A stretch of 20,319 bases of DNA, taken from an uncultured Eubacteriaceae bacterium (GTDB taxonomy: Bacteria; Bacillota; Clostridia; Eubacteriales; Eubacteriaceae). The notes beneath the pieces were generated by a model that was not told the DNA's origin, made no database searches, and was given only the letters and a program-made list of their open reading frames with translations. Both the position numbers and the translations under genes were made by a program. The DNA lies in NCBI GenBank assembly GCA_947625175.1, contig CANQNI010000002.1, positions 1-20,319 of the forward strand. The letters run 5' to 3'. Below are positions 1 to 7,892 of this stretch, piece after piece (the stretch's first letter is position 1; each line of letters opens with the position of its first letter).

Positions 1-1
1 T

Positions 2-1135
2 CAAGACACAAATATTGAAGTTGCTTTTGTAGCTACAAACAGTATAACTCAAGGTGATCAAGTAGAACCCATATGGAGAAATCTTGTAGAAAGATTTCAT
101 ATTGTTATAAATTTTGCCTATACAACTTTTATTTGGAATAATGAAAGTAAAGATAAAGCACATGTTAATGTAGTAATTATTGGTTTTTCAACAGAATCAA
201 ATGAACGAAATAATAAGGTAATATATTCCACTAATTCTTCTAAAAGAGTGAACAATATAAATCATTATTTATTAAATGCACCTAATATTTTGATTTCATC
301 TAGAAGAAAACCTATTTCAAAAGAAGCTCCTGAAATAGTAGGTGGAAATAGACCCGCAGATGGTGGCAATCTTATTATTGAAGCAAGTGATTTAGAGGAT
401 TTTATAAAAAAAGATCCAAAATCAAAGAAGTTTATAAAGAGATTAGTAGGATCAGTTGAATTTCTTCATAATAAACCACGTTTTTGTTTATGGCTAGTTG
501 ATGCGACTCCAAGTGAAATTAATCAAATGCCAGAAGTTAAAAAAAGGATTCAGTTATGTAAAGAATTTCGTTTAAATAGTACTAAAATTGGAACTCAAAA
601 AAGTGCTCAAACTCCACATTTGTTTCAGGAAATAAGAAACTATAAAAATGCTTTACTTATTCCAAATGTTACATCTGAAAAAAGACGTTATATTCCCATA
701 GATTATATTGATAGTGAAACTATTTCAACAAATAGGAATTTTCTTATCTCTGATTGTCCTTTATATGTTTTCGGGATTCTCACTTCAAATGTTCATAACG
801 CTTGGATGAGAGCAGTAGCTGGTAGATTAGAAATGAGGTATAGCTATTCAAAAGGAATTGTTTATAATAATTTTCCATGGCCGAATCTTAATGATAAACA
901 AAAGCAATTATTAGAAAAAACAGCTCAAAATATTTTAGATGTCCGTTCCAAATATCCGGAGAATAGTTTATCCGACTTATATGATGAATTACTCATGCCA
1001 CTAGATTTAAGAAAAGCTCATCAAATCAATGATAGAGCTGTAATGGAAGCTTATGGTTGGGATTGGAGAAACATGAGTGAAGAAGACTGCGTGGAAGAAC
1101 TTATGAAACTTTATCAAAAATTGACTTCGGAATAA
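2..1135 (+). CDS. MmeI/YeeA-type DNA methyltransferase (type IIG R-M), C-terminal part
   Basis: The frame is open from base 2, so the gene is cut by the window edge; a GTG at 248 is internal, not a start. About 377 residues are visible. They match the C-terminal half of class I N6-adenine methyltransferases of the MmeI/YeeA family: an early stretch like ATNSITQGDQVEPIW, then the target-recognition part with CLWLVD, SEKRRYIPIDY, FGILTSNVHNAWMRAVAGRL and YNNFPWPN, and a C-terminal helical piece with LYDELLMPLDLRKAH. In this family one chain usually carries nuclease, methyltransferase and recognition domains; the catalytic NPPY motif and any nuclease lie outside the window. The C-terminus looks complete, ending in a normal TAA. 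Identification of the family is secure from these motifs; whether the upstream part is intact cannot be seen. Confidence 0.88.
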   Translation, partial: QDTNIEVAFVATNSITQGDQVEPIWRNLVERFHIVINFAYTTFIWNNESKDKAHVNVVIIGFSTESNERNNKVIYSTNSSKRVNNINHYLLNAPNILISSRRKPISKEAPEIVGGNRPADGGNLIIEASDLEDFIKKDPKSKKFIKRLVGSVEFLHNKPRFCLWLVDATPSEINQMPEVKKRIQLCKEFRLNSTKIGTQKSAQTPHLFQEIRNYKNALLIPNVTSEKRRYIPIDYIDSETISTNRNFLISDCPLYVFGILTSNVHNAWMRAVAGRLEMRYSYSKGIVYNNFPWPNLNDKQKQLLEKTAQNILDVRSKYPENSLSDLYDELLMPLDLRKAHQINDRAVMEAYGWDWRNMSEEDCVEELMKLYQKLTSE

Positions 1136-1146
1136 AATAAGAGTTT

Positions 1147-1175
1147 TTGACAGATAGGGGAGAAGTAAGTAATAT
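1147..1175 (+). promoter_or_regulatory. Strong sigma-A promoter pointing right
   Basis: TTGACA at 1147-1152, a 17-base spacer, then TAATAT at 1170-1175. It starts 12 bases after the methyltransferase stop codon and points into the antisense side of the decayed repeat gene; no plus-strand gene follows. It may be a relic of a lost gene or drive an antisense or small RNA. Confidence 0.5.
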
Positions 1176-1243
1176 TTTCCAGAATAAACAAAAAATTTTA
1201 GGCATAAAAAACTCCTGTTAAACAGAGGTTAGTAAAATCTATT

Positions 1244-1726
1244 CTAGTAGCATTTAAACTTAGCATCTTTCTGGGTCTAACCGTGATCTGGAAGTGTATT
1301 ATATTCTTCCTCGTCTGTTGTGAGTAAGTGCATTTTTAGCTCTTCATTATAGAGTCGATAAATATTTTTATCTCCACCTGAATAAAAGACTGATTCACCG
1401 TCGTTATCAATTGTCCATGCTTTTGAGTCTAATAGTGTGTTTACTTCGTTATTATCGGATGTGTATAAGTGATTATTAGTGATCAATGAGTAGAGTCTAT
1501 AAACCGGCTTTCCTGAATCTGGTGACTCCCATTTGACCTCTTCATTATCCCAGTCAGGTTGGCTGGACAAAGAAGCCACTTCAGCCGAGCTGGTGGTATG
1601 TAAGTATTCATCAGAAACTTTGTTATAGAGTCTTGTTACTTTCTGATAGTTACTTACAACAGTAATATTGCAGTTATTTGACGGACTTAGGAAACCAAGT
1701 CTATCTTTTTTATAATTTACACATAT
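1244..1726 (-). pseudogene. Fragment of RLYN-repeat (DUF5648-like) protein
   Basis: The minus frame is open from 1726 to a TAG at 1277-1279 and, if that TAG is read through, to a second TAG at 1244. It encodes three copies of a repeat of roughly 45 residues: VTRLYNKVSDEYLHTTSSAE, PVYRLYSLITNNHLYTSDNN and NIYRLYNEELKMHLLTTDEE. This pattern is typical of repeat modules in secreted or wall-associated Gram-positive proteins. After the third copy, LPDHG is followed by TAG where the family normally has tryptophan (HGW), and the frame then continues as TQKDAKFKCY, so TGG to TAG is the likely lesion. No usable start or signal peptide precedes the open stretch; a GTG at 1579 is inside a repeat. I read this as a decayed C-terminal remnant. 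Confidence 0.65.
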
Positions 1727-1832
1727 TTATACACTTTATTCGTTAAACTATAAGTATCTACTTTTAGGAGTACAATTTATATTCTTAAGAAAATTAAGTT
1801 TTTTGCTATTATGAATTAATTTTGTAATACTA

Positions 1833-2924
1833 TTAATGAAGATGAACAGCGAGTCGTCTCAAAGTTCCTTCTACATCGGCTTCTTCATTTTCCAGAGCAT
1901 CTCTTACTTTATAGACAGATCCTTCTTTATAGCCTAACACGCCAATTCTATCCGGAATCTCGCTTGAATCAATCTGGTCTAGGACTGTATTCGGCGCAAA
2001 GAGCCAAAGATAATCTACATAATTTAAATAGTCTACATACTTAGTATCTCTTCTAAAGTCATCAACATCTACTTTAATCTCAATAGCATGAGTAGTTGCT
2101 TCTACGGGATTCCTTGAAGTTAAATTTTCACAAATCAATACATCTGCTTGTTTTCTTCCATGTTCTTCTCCTGTTACAGAAAAAGCAAACTCTTCAATTC
2201 CTCGATAATAATCTCGAATTCGATTGTCTTTTTTTCGTTCAAAGTTCGATCTTCCCCAACGCTTTTGCTTTTCGCCCAACCAACTCCAATGGTTACATAT
2301 AGCACTTTTTAGTTCATCTGCCATAGCCGTATTTCGTTTAATTTTTTCTCTGTCTTCTCTATTATTACCTCCTTCTAATTCTTTTTCTCTTTTTTTCTGA
2401 TAGCGGGCTCTTTTATAGAGTCGTACACTCTCATCTCTTGAAAGATTGCCAGTATTAGCCTTTTGAATAAGTTCATCTCTTCTTATTTTTAAGTCCTTTT
2501 CTTTATCTTGACTAATTCCTATTTCACATCTGACAGCTTTATCGATATTAGTTAAAGTCTGAGGCGGTATGTAATTTAACTCTTTATAATCAAGATTGTT
2601 ACGATTCATAAAATCAGTTAAAACTTTTCCGGCTCTCTTAATAATAAAAGCCCGATCAACTGAGAGACCGTGTCGTTTATCAGCACAGTAGTTGTTTAAC
2701 CAAGCGGTCATTGATTTAAATTGAGGTAAATATAACTCCCGTCTTTCGATTGCGTTAAATAGCTGATACAGAGCATACCAGTCCTGTTGTGCTTTAATCT
2801 GAATCTGGTTAATACTTTCTAAAATTTCTTCGTAACTCGCTTTATCTAAGTCAACTAAAAAACTCTGAGAAAAATAAAATTGTTTCCCAGAGTTTATTTT
2901 GTCTTTTAAAATTTCTTCACTCAT
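1833..2924 (-). CDS. MmcB-like PD-(D/E)XK nuclease with unknown N-terminal domain
   Basis: A 363-residue protein starting at ATG 2924, with AAAGGG seven bases upstream. The C-terminal third (about 245-340) fits the MmcB-type PD-(D/E)XK fold: KQADVLI with D261, AIEIKVDVDDF with E282 and K284, then FRRDTKYVDYLNYVDYLWLF, matching the family's FR.DxKW.DY..YCD pattern. Catalytic residues are present, so it should be able to cut or process DNA. Residues 40-110 form a helical region of unknown family, and 140-235 are strongly charged with a run of Arg/Lys. MmcB is known in proteobacterial DNA repair at about 150 residues; here the domain is fused to about 240 extra residues. The gene follows the exonuclease gene after 43 bases and shares a palindrome with it, so the two likely worked together. 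Function beyond nuclease is inferred. Confidence 0.7.
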   Translation of the reverse strand: MSEEILKDKINSGKQFYFSQSFLVDLDKASYEEILESINQIQIKAQQDWYALYQLFNAIERRELYLPQFKSMTAWLNNYCADKRHGLSVDRAFIIKRAGKVLTDFMNRNNLDYKELNYIPPQTLTNIDKAVRCEIGISQDKEKDLKIRRDELIQKANTGNLSRDESVRLYKRARYQKKREKELEGGNNREDREKIKRNTAMADELKSAICNHWSWLGEKQKRWGRSNFERKKDNRIRDYYRGIEEFAFSVTGEEHGRKQADVLICENLTSRNPVEATTHAIEIKVDVDDFRRDTKYVDYLNYVDYLWLFAPNTVLDQIDSSEIPDRIGVLGYKEGSVYKVRDALENEEADVEGTLRRLAVHLH

Positions 2925-2932
2925 TATATTCC

Positions 2933-2960
2933 CTTTTACTATTACGGAGTAATATTACTC
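2933..2960. promoter_or_regulatory. Palindromic operator before MmcB-like nuclease
   Basis: CTTTTACTATTAC (2933-2945) is identical to 6561-6573 in front of the exonuclease gene. Here the inverted repeat TATTAC/GTAATA is joined to a perfect 14-base palindrome, GAGTAATATTACTC (2947-2960). The position just upstream of the ribosome-binding site suggests binding of a shared regulator. Confidence 0.45.
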
Positions 2961-2967
2961 TAACTTT

Positions 2968-3177
2968 TTATTTAAATTCTTTGATCATTTTTCTAAACAC
3001 ATAAAGGGTCGCTTTAGCGTCTTCTAGAGCGTTATGGTTTTCTTTTACTTTGATTCCATAATAATCTTTGGCAATATCAAGTGGCTGCCATTTATATTTT
3101 TGATAATAATCATTATATTCAGCGTATATGAATGTAAATGCCTTCATTACATCAAAATTCTGTCTTGGAAGCGTAGG
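2968..3177 (-). pseudogene. DEDDh exonuclease, 3' fragment beyond the IS607 insertion
   Basis: The minus strand reads PTLPRQNFDVMKAFTFIYAE and ends with HNALEDAKATLYVFRKMIKEF before TAA at 2968-2970. HNALED is the ExoIII motif (H-x4-D) of DEDDh exonucleases. This is the missing C-terminus of the gene whose 5' part lies at 5574-6552. There is no start codon of its own. Joining the two host parts at a TA dinucleotide restores one frame, EGFRV followed directly by PTLPRQNFDVM, as in intact homologues. Confidence 0.85.
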
Positions 3178-3179
3178 TA

Positions 3180-3488
3180 ACTAGTTACGAAATTCCATAT
3201 TAAAGAGAAAATAGTTAATAATATAGAACTCGAATCTAATAACCATTTAGGAATCCGTCAATAACAGTTCCAACGTTCCGCCAAAACGTGTTCCAACACG
3301 GGCATCAAATCATTTCTCCGTAAATCCAAAGTCAAGCTTTAGATTTTACGGGGACTACAATGCTGAAGTTGCCGTATCAGCATCTATGTCTGCTTTCGGA
3401 TTGTCATCTTCCAGAGGTTCACAGTACTATTTTCATTATTAAAAATAAAGATCTTACTGAAACTTAAAAGCCTCCAAAAGCTTATAAT
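3180..3488 (-). ncRNA. Probable omega-RNA (reRNA) at the tnpB end
   Basis: About 310 noncoding bases lie between the tnpB stop and the element end, on the tnpB strand. They hold a strong hairpin (3318-3351: CCGTAAATCCAAAG pairing with CTTTAGATTTTACGG, one bulge, short loop) and the repeated GTTGGAAC sequences at 3260-3295. In characterised IS200/IS605 and IS607 elements the guide RNA of TnpB is made from exactly this place, and its guide is the host DNA just past the element end. Here the guide would begin CCTACGCTTCCAAGACAG (3177 downwards), which is exonuclease sequence. Existence of the RNA is inferred from position and structure. Confidence 0.5.
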
Positions 3489-4877
3489 TTACAAAACTGA
3501 ATCTTTAAATCCCATAAACCGACGTCCTATAACTAGTGCTGCACTAAAATGGACGTTGAGTTTTCTAAGTTTGGCATATTTTTCTAAACCTATTTTTGTT
3601 GTATAAGCAGGATTAACTTTAGAAAAACCCACTGCCTGTCTGCTGCAGGCTCTTTCGATTGTAGCAACAAACCTCGAATAATCAAAACTGTGAATCATTT
3701 TGTTGTATTTTTTGTTCTTGTTTTTCCTCTGCCGGGCTTTTTTCCTTTTAAAATCCAAATCTTCCACTACGACCGGTTTACCGGCTTTTAAAGCCTGAAG
3801 AGCTATTTTCTTACAAACATCCCTTATTTCAGCCAGAGCCCGGCCACCTGTTCCATGATGGTTTAGTTCTATTCTTTCTAAAGAAATAATATTCCCGCTG
3901 CTCTCTAGTTCAGCTACTGCAAGAAAACCGTCATTATAGTCAATTGCAATAACACCATTATCAGGATCGGTTCGTGGTTCGATCTCATCCGTATCGAAGA
4001 TAATCTGAAGATACCAGTTTCCGTTTTCTCTCTTTTTAAAACGGTAAGTTATCGGACGTTTTCCTTCTTTCTTTGTTGCAGCAGTCAGATAAACTCTCAA
4101 AAGTTCTGCCCCGTAGCGGATTTTGATGCCGCCCGTTTCAATGAATTTCGGCTTCCCTTCTCTCCTGAACGGTAAATCCAAGAGAAGTTTTAATGAAAAG
4201 TTACCGTCTTCCTGAGGCGTCAGCTGCACTATCTGATTTCCACACTTTTCATCGATTCTTCCGATATAGAAGATATTATGGTCTAGAGCTAAATCGTGAT
4301 CTTCTTTCCACTCATCAAAGTTAGAATAACCCGATTCTAAAAGATGAAACTGTGATGAAAACTTTTTCTTTCCGCCAAAAGTCGTAGGAACATGGCCGCT
4401 TTTGATCTGCTTATTTAGCTTATCCTGTTTGATTTTCATTCTGCCGAGCTTACATTTCCATTCATGGAGGGTTTTCTTCTTGTTTCTTAACTCCTCCATC
4501 AGTTCCGGTGTGATGACTTTGTTTCTGGCAAGTTCCTTTAAATTACTGACTCTTGATTGAACCGTTTCTATATCGTCTTCCAGGACTTTGATTTTCTGAC
4601 AGAGTTCCTTTTCCTGTTCCTTCTTCAGTTCAACAAGTGCCTTGTGCCTGCCCCTTTCGCTGCGGACGATCGAATTGGCAGTTCTCGTTAGGATGTTGTA
4701 GTGTTTTTTGATATACTTGGTGTATTCGGGAAAGCTTTTGTATCTGATAAAAAAGCTTTCCGAATTAATGTCATCAAACACTCTACGACTGATTTTCTGG
4801 AATAATCTGACGTTATCGTCCAGATAGTCGTAGAGTGTTTCTGTTTTTGGAAGTAAAGCTTCAACTGTTATTTCCAT
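3489..4877 (-). CDS. tnpB: TnpB-like RNA-guided nuclease family protein (zinc-finger-less variant)
   Basis: A 462-residue protein whose start overlaps the end of tnpA by 17 bases; GAGGAG lies upstream. Residues 80-160 are a long charged coiled coil, followed by the wedge/OB-like region and a C-terminal RuvC-like fold. RuvC-I is VIAIDYNDGFLAVAEL (D313; D316 also nearby) and RuvC-II is PVVVEDLDF (E372). The usual C-terminal zinc finger (two CxxC pairs) is absent, and where canonical TnpB has DRDVNAA this protein has LNVHFSAALVIGRR, so the third catalytic Asp position holds His443. This VHxxAA...VIxRR ending with NPAYTTKIG upstream is, as far as I recall, a recurrent family feature in Bacillota rather than random decay. 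It could be a rearranged active site or a nuclease-poor form. Confidence 0.85.
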   Translation of the reverse strand: MEITVEALLPKTETLYDYLDDNVRLFQKISRRVFDDINSESFFIRYKSFPEYTKYIKKHYNILTRTANSIVRSERGRHKALVELKKEQEKELCQKIKVLEDDIETVQSRVSNLKELARNKVITPELMEELRNKKKTLHEWKCKLGRMKIKQDKLNKQIKSGHVPTTFGGKKKFSSQFHLLESGYSNFDEWKEDHDLALDHNIFYIGRIDEKCGNQIVQLTPQEDGNFSLKLLLDLPFRREGKPKFIETGGIKIRYGAELLRVYLTAATKKEGKRPITYRFKKRENGNWYLQIIFDTDEIEPRTDPDNGVIAIDYNDGFLAVAELESSGNIISLERIELNHHGTGGRALAEIRDVCKKIALQALKAGKPVVVEDLDFKRKKARQRKNKNKKYNKMIHSFDYSRFVATIERACSRQAVGFSKVNPAYTTKIGLEKYAKLRKLNVHFSAALVIGRRFMGFKDSVL

Positions 4878-5463
4878 GTTTTTTTCTCTTTTTCTCCTCT
4901 ATGTTCTTTTCAGCGGTTTTTAACAATTTCTTTTGTTCTTCATAGCCCCGAAGCCTGTAGTATTTTCCTGTAAAAGAAGCTACCAGGCTCATAAAATCCT
5001 GCATCAACTCTTCTGTCAGGCTCTTATCATTTTCATCAAAGGCATAAATCACTTTTACGCCGTAGGAATCAAAGAGTTCTTCAAGATAACGGTTTCCAAA
5101 ACGACTAAGTCTGTCCTTCTGGGTTACCCGGATTGTGTCGATCTTTCCTTCTTTAGCCAGTTTTATCAGACGGTTAAGACCCCTTCGGTTTTCATTTAAG
5201 CCACTTGCCCCATCCTTAATTTCATAGTCAGGCTCCCCATACCTGTCTCGAAGTCTTTCAAGCTGATTTTTAATTAACGTCTTATTGCCGTCGCTGCTTC
5301 TTGCATAATGGGCTGTCCCTTTTTCTTCTGGTGTTATCGGCTGTCCAATAATTCCGAGAATTTCCTCTTTGCTGTAAAGAGTTTGGCCACCCGGTGTTCT
5401 GAAAGCGGTTAATTTACCGGCATCTCTCCATCGTCTGACCGTTTGTGGAGTCACTCGAAGCAT
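4861..5463 (-). CDS. tnpA: IS607-family serine recombinase TnpA
   Basis: A 200-residue protein with an N-terminal MerR-like helix-turn-helix (VTPQTVRRWRDAGKLTAFRT, PGGQTLYSKEEI) and a resolvase catalytic domain: HYARSS with Ser57 as likely nucleophile, TQKDRLSRFG (R118, R121), and a C-terminal charged helix. This order (HTH first, catalytic domain second) defines IS607 transposases. ATG 5463 has GGAG 11 bases upstream, but the frame stays open upstream to 5547 and encodes SERITVGEAAHM, which looks like the first HTH helix (cf. SIGEVAKLL). The upstream part has no ATG, GTG or TTG, so translation may begin at a rare ATA/ATT codon, or the protein has a shortened HTH. The enzyme makes the cut-and-paste circle; tnpB overlaps it. 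Confidence 0.88.
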   Translation of the reverse strand: MLRVTPQTVRRWRDAGKLTAFRTPGGQTLYSKEEILGIIGQPITPEEKGTAHYARSSDGNKTLIKNQLERLRDRYGEPDYEIKDGASGLNENRRGLNRLIKLAKEGKIDTIRVTQKDRLSRFGNRYLEELFDSYGVKVIYAFDENDKSLTEELMQDFMSLVASFTGKYYRLRGYEEQKKLLKTAEKNIEEKKRKKHGNNS

Positions 5464-5573
5464 ATGAGCTGCTTCTCCTACCGTTATTCGTTCTGAATAT
5501 TCTATTTCTATAATACTATTATAAAATACTTCAGAATAATTGGCGATTACTTATTTAGTACAGTTTTTAACTA

Positions 5574-6552
5574 CCCTAAACCCTTCTGCTAGCATAAATT
5601 TATCGTCAAAAGACTGTGAATTATAGCCAACAATTAAATCTGCTTTATCAAAAATGTGTTGAATTTTTTCCCATTTTTCAGAAATAAACTCTTTATCTGT
5701 TACATCCTCTGGTGTTATACCATTGATTTTTATTGCTTCCTGGTTCCACCTACAATCTCCCGGATTAAAATATTCATTTAAAAGAACGTCACCATGCTGA
5801 TTTACCATCGCCACTTGAAGAATACCGCACATTCCAAGTTCTAATCCTGTTGTTTCAATATCGTAAACTACAATATTACTTTCAGGGTCTTCTAAAATCT
5901 GTTCAACTTTTTTAAAATCATTTGTAACATCACGACAGTAACCCGTATAATTAGAAATTTTCTGGTAAGCCTTCTCTAACTTTCTTTTTCCTTTACGCTT
6001 CTTATTTATCTCTTTTTTATTTTTCTGTCTCTCATTTTCATACTTCAGAAGTTCTTTTTTATTCATCGGGCGAGTTTCCTTATCAAGGTAATATGATGAC
6101 TTAGTTGGATACCACTTACTATGTCTCATTACATTTTCAAGAGCTCCTTTTTTAGGAACACGTTTCATTTCCCATAATTGTCTTTTTGTATGATAACAAG
6201 CAGTCTCTGGCTTAACGGTATTGACTCTATTTCTTATAAATTCCTTCGGTACAAATTCAACACATTCTTCTTTTCGACATTTATTCTCTTTTCCAGTCAT
6301 ACATTCCGACTGATAAGGACAAAAATAACAAATGAGTCCATCATAAACTAATCGTCTTAATTCATTTATTTTAAGATTTTCTTTAAAAGTATTAATAACT
6401 ACAATTTCACAATTATCTTCAGGTGGCTCTTTAATAGAAAAAGTTACTGTATTCTCTTTTTTATTTAAAAGGATGTATCTTTCTCCTTCTAAAGAATTGG
6501 CTACTTTTAAGTCAGAGTAGCCTACTTTTATCTTAAGATCACTATATTCCAT
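5574..6552 (-). pseudogene. DEDDh exonuclease (DnaQ-like), 5' part, disrupted by IS607
   Basis: ATG 6552 with GAGGCGG just upstream. The present frame runs 333 residues and ends at a TAA inside the element (5551). Residues 1-110 are of unknown type with a cysteine cluster (C75, C78, C84, C92, C97: ICYFCPYQSEC...KCRKEEC) that might bind metal. Residues 160-200 are very basic. From 227 the DEDDh fold starts: VVYDIETTGLELG (ExoI, D231 and E233) and LIVGYNSQSFDDKFM (ExoII, N311, D316). The last six codons or so come from the element. ExoIII is missing and lies at 2968-3177, so the enzyme should be inactive. The intact protein, about 390 residues, would be a 3'-5' exonuclease encoded just before the MmcB-like nuclease. 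Confidence 0.85.
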
Positions 6553-6560
6553 TACCGCCT

Positions 6561-6594
6561 CTTTTACTATTACTTCGTAATAGTAAATATACCA
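6561..6594 (-). promoter_or_regulatory. Extended -10 promoter and operator of the exonuclease gene
   Basis: A palindrome with 11-base arms, TTTACTATTAC / GTAATAGTAAA, and a 3-base centre (6563-6587). On the minus strand an extended -10, TGGTATATT (6594-6586), abuts it, so a bound protein would cover the transcription start. The flank CTTTTACTATTAC is shared with the site before the MmcB-like nuclease gene. Confidence 0.5.
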
Positions 6595-6966
6595 TAAAAA
6601 TAAAAAATATTATATTTTTAATCTAAAAATTAAATGATTAAACTAATTATTTTGATTAAACATATATTTTTAACCATATTTTATTAATTTATTTATCTAG
6701 CTTTTTAGACAATTAGGCGATCCGCAATAATAAAGAGTTTAATTTTCGTTAAGTTGAATCTCAAATTAGACTTCCCAAGGTTGGAAATGAGGAAAATGTT
6801 CCTAGGCAGTTTTTAGACAATAAAGCTCACTAAATAAATTTTTATGTGATTTATGACTTTTCTTATACTTTTACCTACTAATATTATCAGAGAAAAGTCT
6901 TAAAAGTAGACATATTGAATATCACTCCACTCCCAGCTATTCAGTATAACTTTTACTTAAACTATC
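6595..6966. other. AT-rich intergenic stretch with one inverted repeat
   Basis: No gene is visible. It contains a 9-base perfect inverted repeat, GACTTTTCT (6855-6863) and AGAAAAGTC (6891-6899), with a 27-base loop and no T-run on either side. This lies downstream of the hydrolase pseudogene and might be a poor terminator or an old element end. Confidence 0.4.
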
Positions 6967-7881
6967 TCACCAAATCTCTTTCCAGAATGCCAGCGTCTTT
7001 TCAAAGGCATCGCTTTTGCTCTTCCAACATTGCTCCGGATATTTTCGCTCTACCTGAAACATCATCGTTGAACGGGACTTTAGTGGTACAAGTAAATGAC
7101 TAGCATATTTATAGCTGACACCCTCATATGGATGGGTAAAATTCTTTTCTTTCAGTCGTTCCATAATTTTCTCTGCTGAGAACTCAGAAGGCCACATAGT
7201 ATCATACTCCGGATATAACAACAGTACTGGACCACCGATATTCTCTATCTTAATCTGTACCTCTTCCAACGCATTTAATACTGCATCTTCATAACAGGAG
7301 CGTAGACAAATACTCCGTTCCCTGATACAGTCTCGTATAATAGTAGCTTTAGAGAATTTGAGTCTCGCCCAGGGTAGTTCCTTTCTCTGCCAACTAAAAG
7401 CAGAACACTCCAGTGCTTGAATCCCCCCTTTCTTCACGAAACCTTGACTACAGATGTTCGTCGGGCATACTGCTATTACACAGGAGATTATTTCTGACAT
7501 CAGACTCCCAGCTAGTAAAGCTAACTCTGCTCCCATGGAAATTCCTCATAGGCCGACTTTTTCAAAACCATGCTCATGCAGCCATAGGACAGCTTTTTTT
7601 ACTAATTCTACCGGGATTTTCTTAAACTCATCTGGAAGACCAGGTTCATTCCAATATGCTAGCGCAAGGACTGTTATGCCACGTTTAACATACTGTTCTG
7701 CAATCAACTTCGTAAGATTATAGATTCCATCGCTGCCACCGAGCATAATAACGGCTTTCCCTGGATATTCATCCCGCTTCGGTTCGTATAGTGTACCGAT
7801 AAAATCATCCTTTTCTAATGTAAACTCCTTTTTTGGTGTTAGAGTCAATTGTGCCTGTGCTCGTCGTTCATTTGTTTTCAT
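6967..7881 (-). pseudogene. BAAT C-terminal-type acyl-CoA thioesterase/hydrolase, nonsense mutant
   Basis: ATG 7881 with AGGGAA upstream. The first 111 residues (KAVIMLGGSDGIY, ITVLALAYWNEPGLP, IPVELVKKAVLWLHEHG) end at TGA 7546-7548; the same frame goes straight on with GISMGAELALLAGS, holding the GxSxG nucleophile elbow (Ser of GISMG), then VLLLYPEYDTMWPSEFSAEK (acid region) and SHLLVPL with the likely catalytic His. Homologues have a bulky residue, often Trp, at the stop position, so TGG to TGA is likely. Other Trp codons in the gene are TGG, which argues against recoding. Total length with read-through is 304 codons, close to the usual size for the bacterial family. GC content seems higher than in the neighbours, suggesting separate origin. 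Confidence 0.8.
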
Positions 7882-7892
7882 TAATGATTCCC

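Larger units (their letters stand above)
3178..5573 (-). mobile_element. IS607-family insertion element
   Basis: About 2.4 kb carrying tnpA (serine recombinase) and tnpB on the minus strand and inserted inside the exonuclease gene. The boundaries come from restoring the host frame: host AGGG then TA (5573-5572) on one side and TA (3179-3178) then CCTACG on the other. Removing the insert while keeping one TA gives an in-frame exonuclease. IS607-family elements use a serine recombinase, have no long terminal inverted repeats and make no long target duplications, which fits. Both element ends read TAGTTA next to the host. The exact core dinucleotide is inferred and could shift by a base or two. 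Confidence 0.82.

Noticed and set aside
1201..1232. Terminator hairpin for the RLYN-repeat gene
   Set aside because: CTGT/ACAG with a T-run on the minus strand is present, but the stem has only four good pairs; too weak to list as a feature.
4933..5199. Plus-strand open frames opposite tnpA and other genes
   Set aside because: They are mirror frames of well-supported minus genes and carry no family motifs or ribosome-binding sites.
3178..5573. A 6-base TAGTTA target duplication at the IS607 ends
   Set aside because: TAGTTA does occur at both ends, but keeping one copy leaves the host exonuclease out of frame, while keeping only TA restores it.
6967..7881. UGA read as tryptophan
   Set aside because: Trp is encoded by TGG elsewhere in this gene and in the others, and several genes end at TGA, so a single nonsense mutation is simpler.
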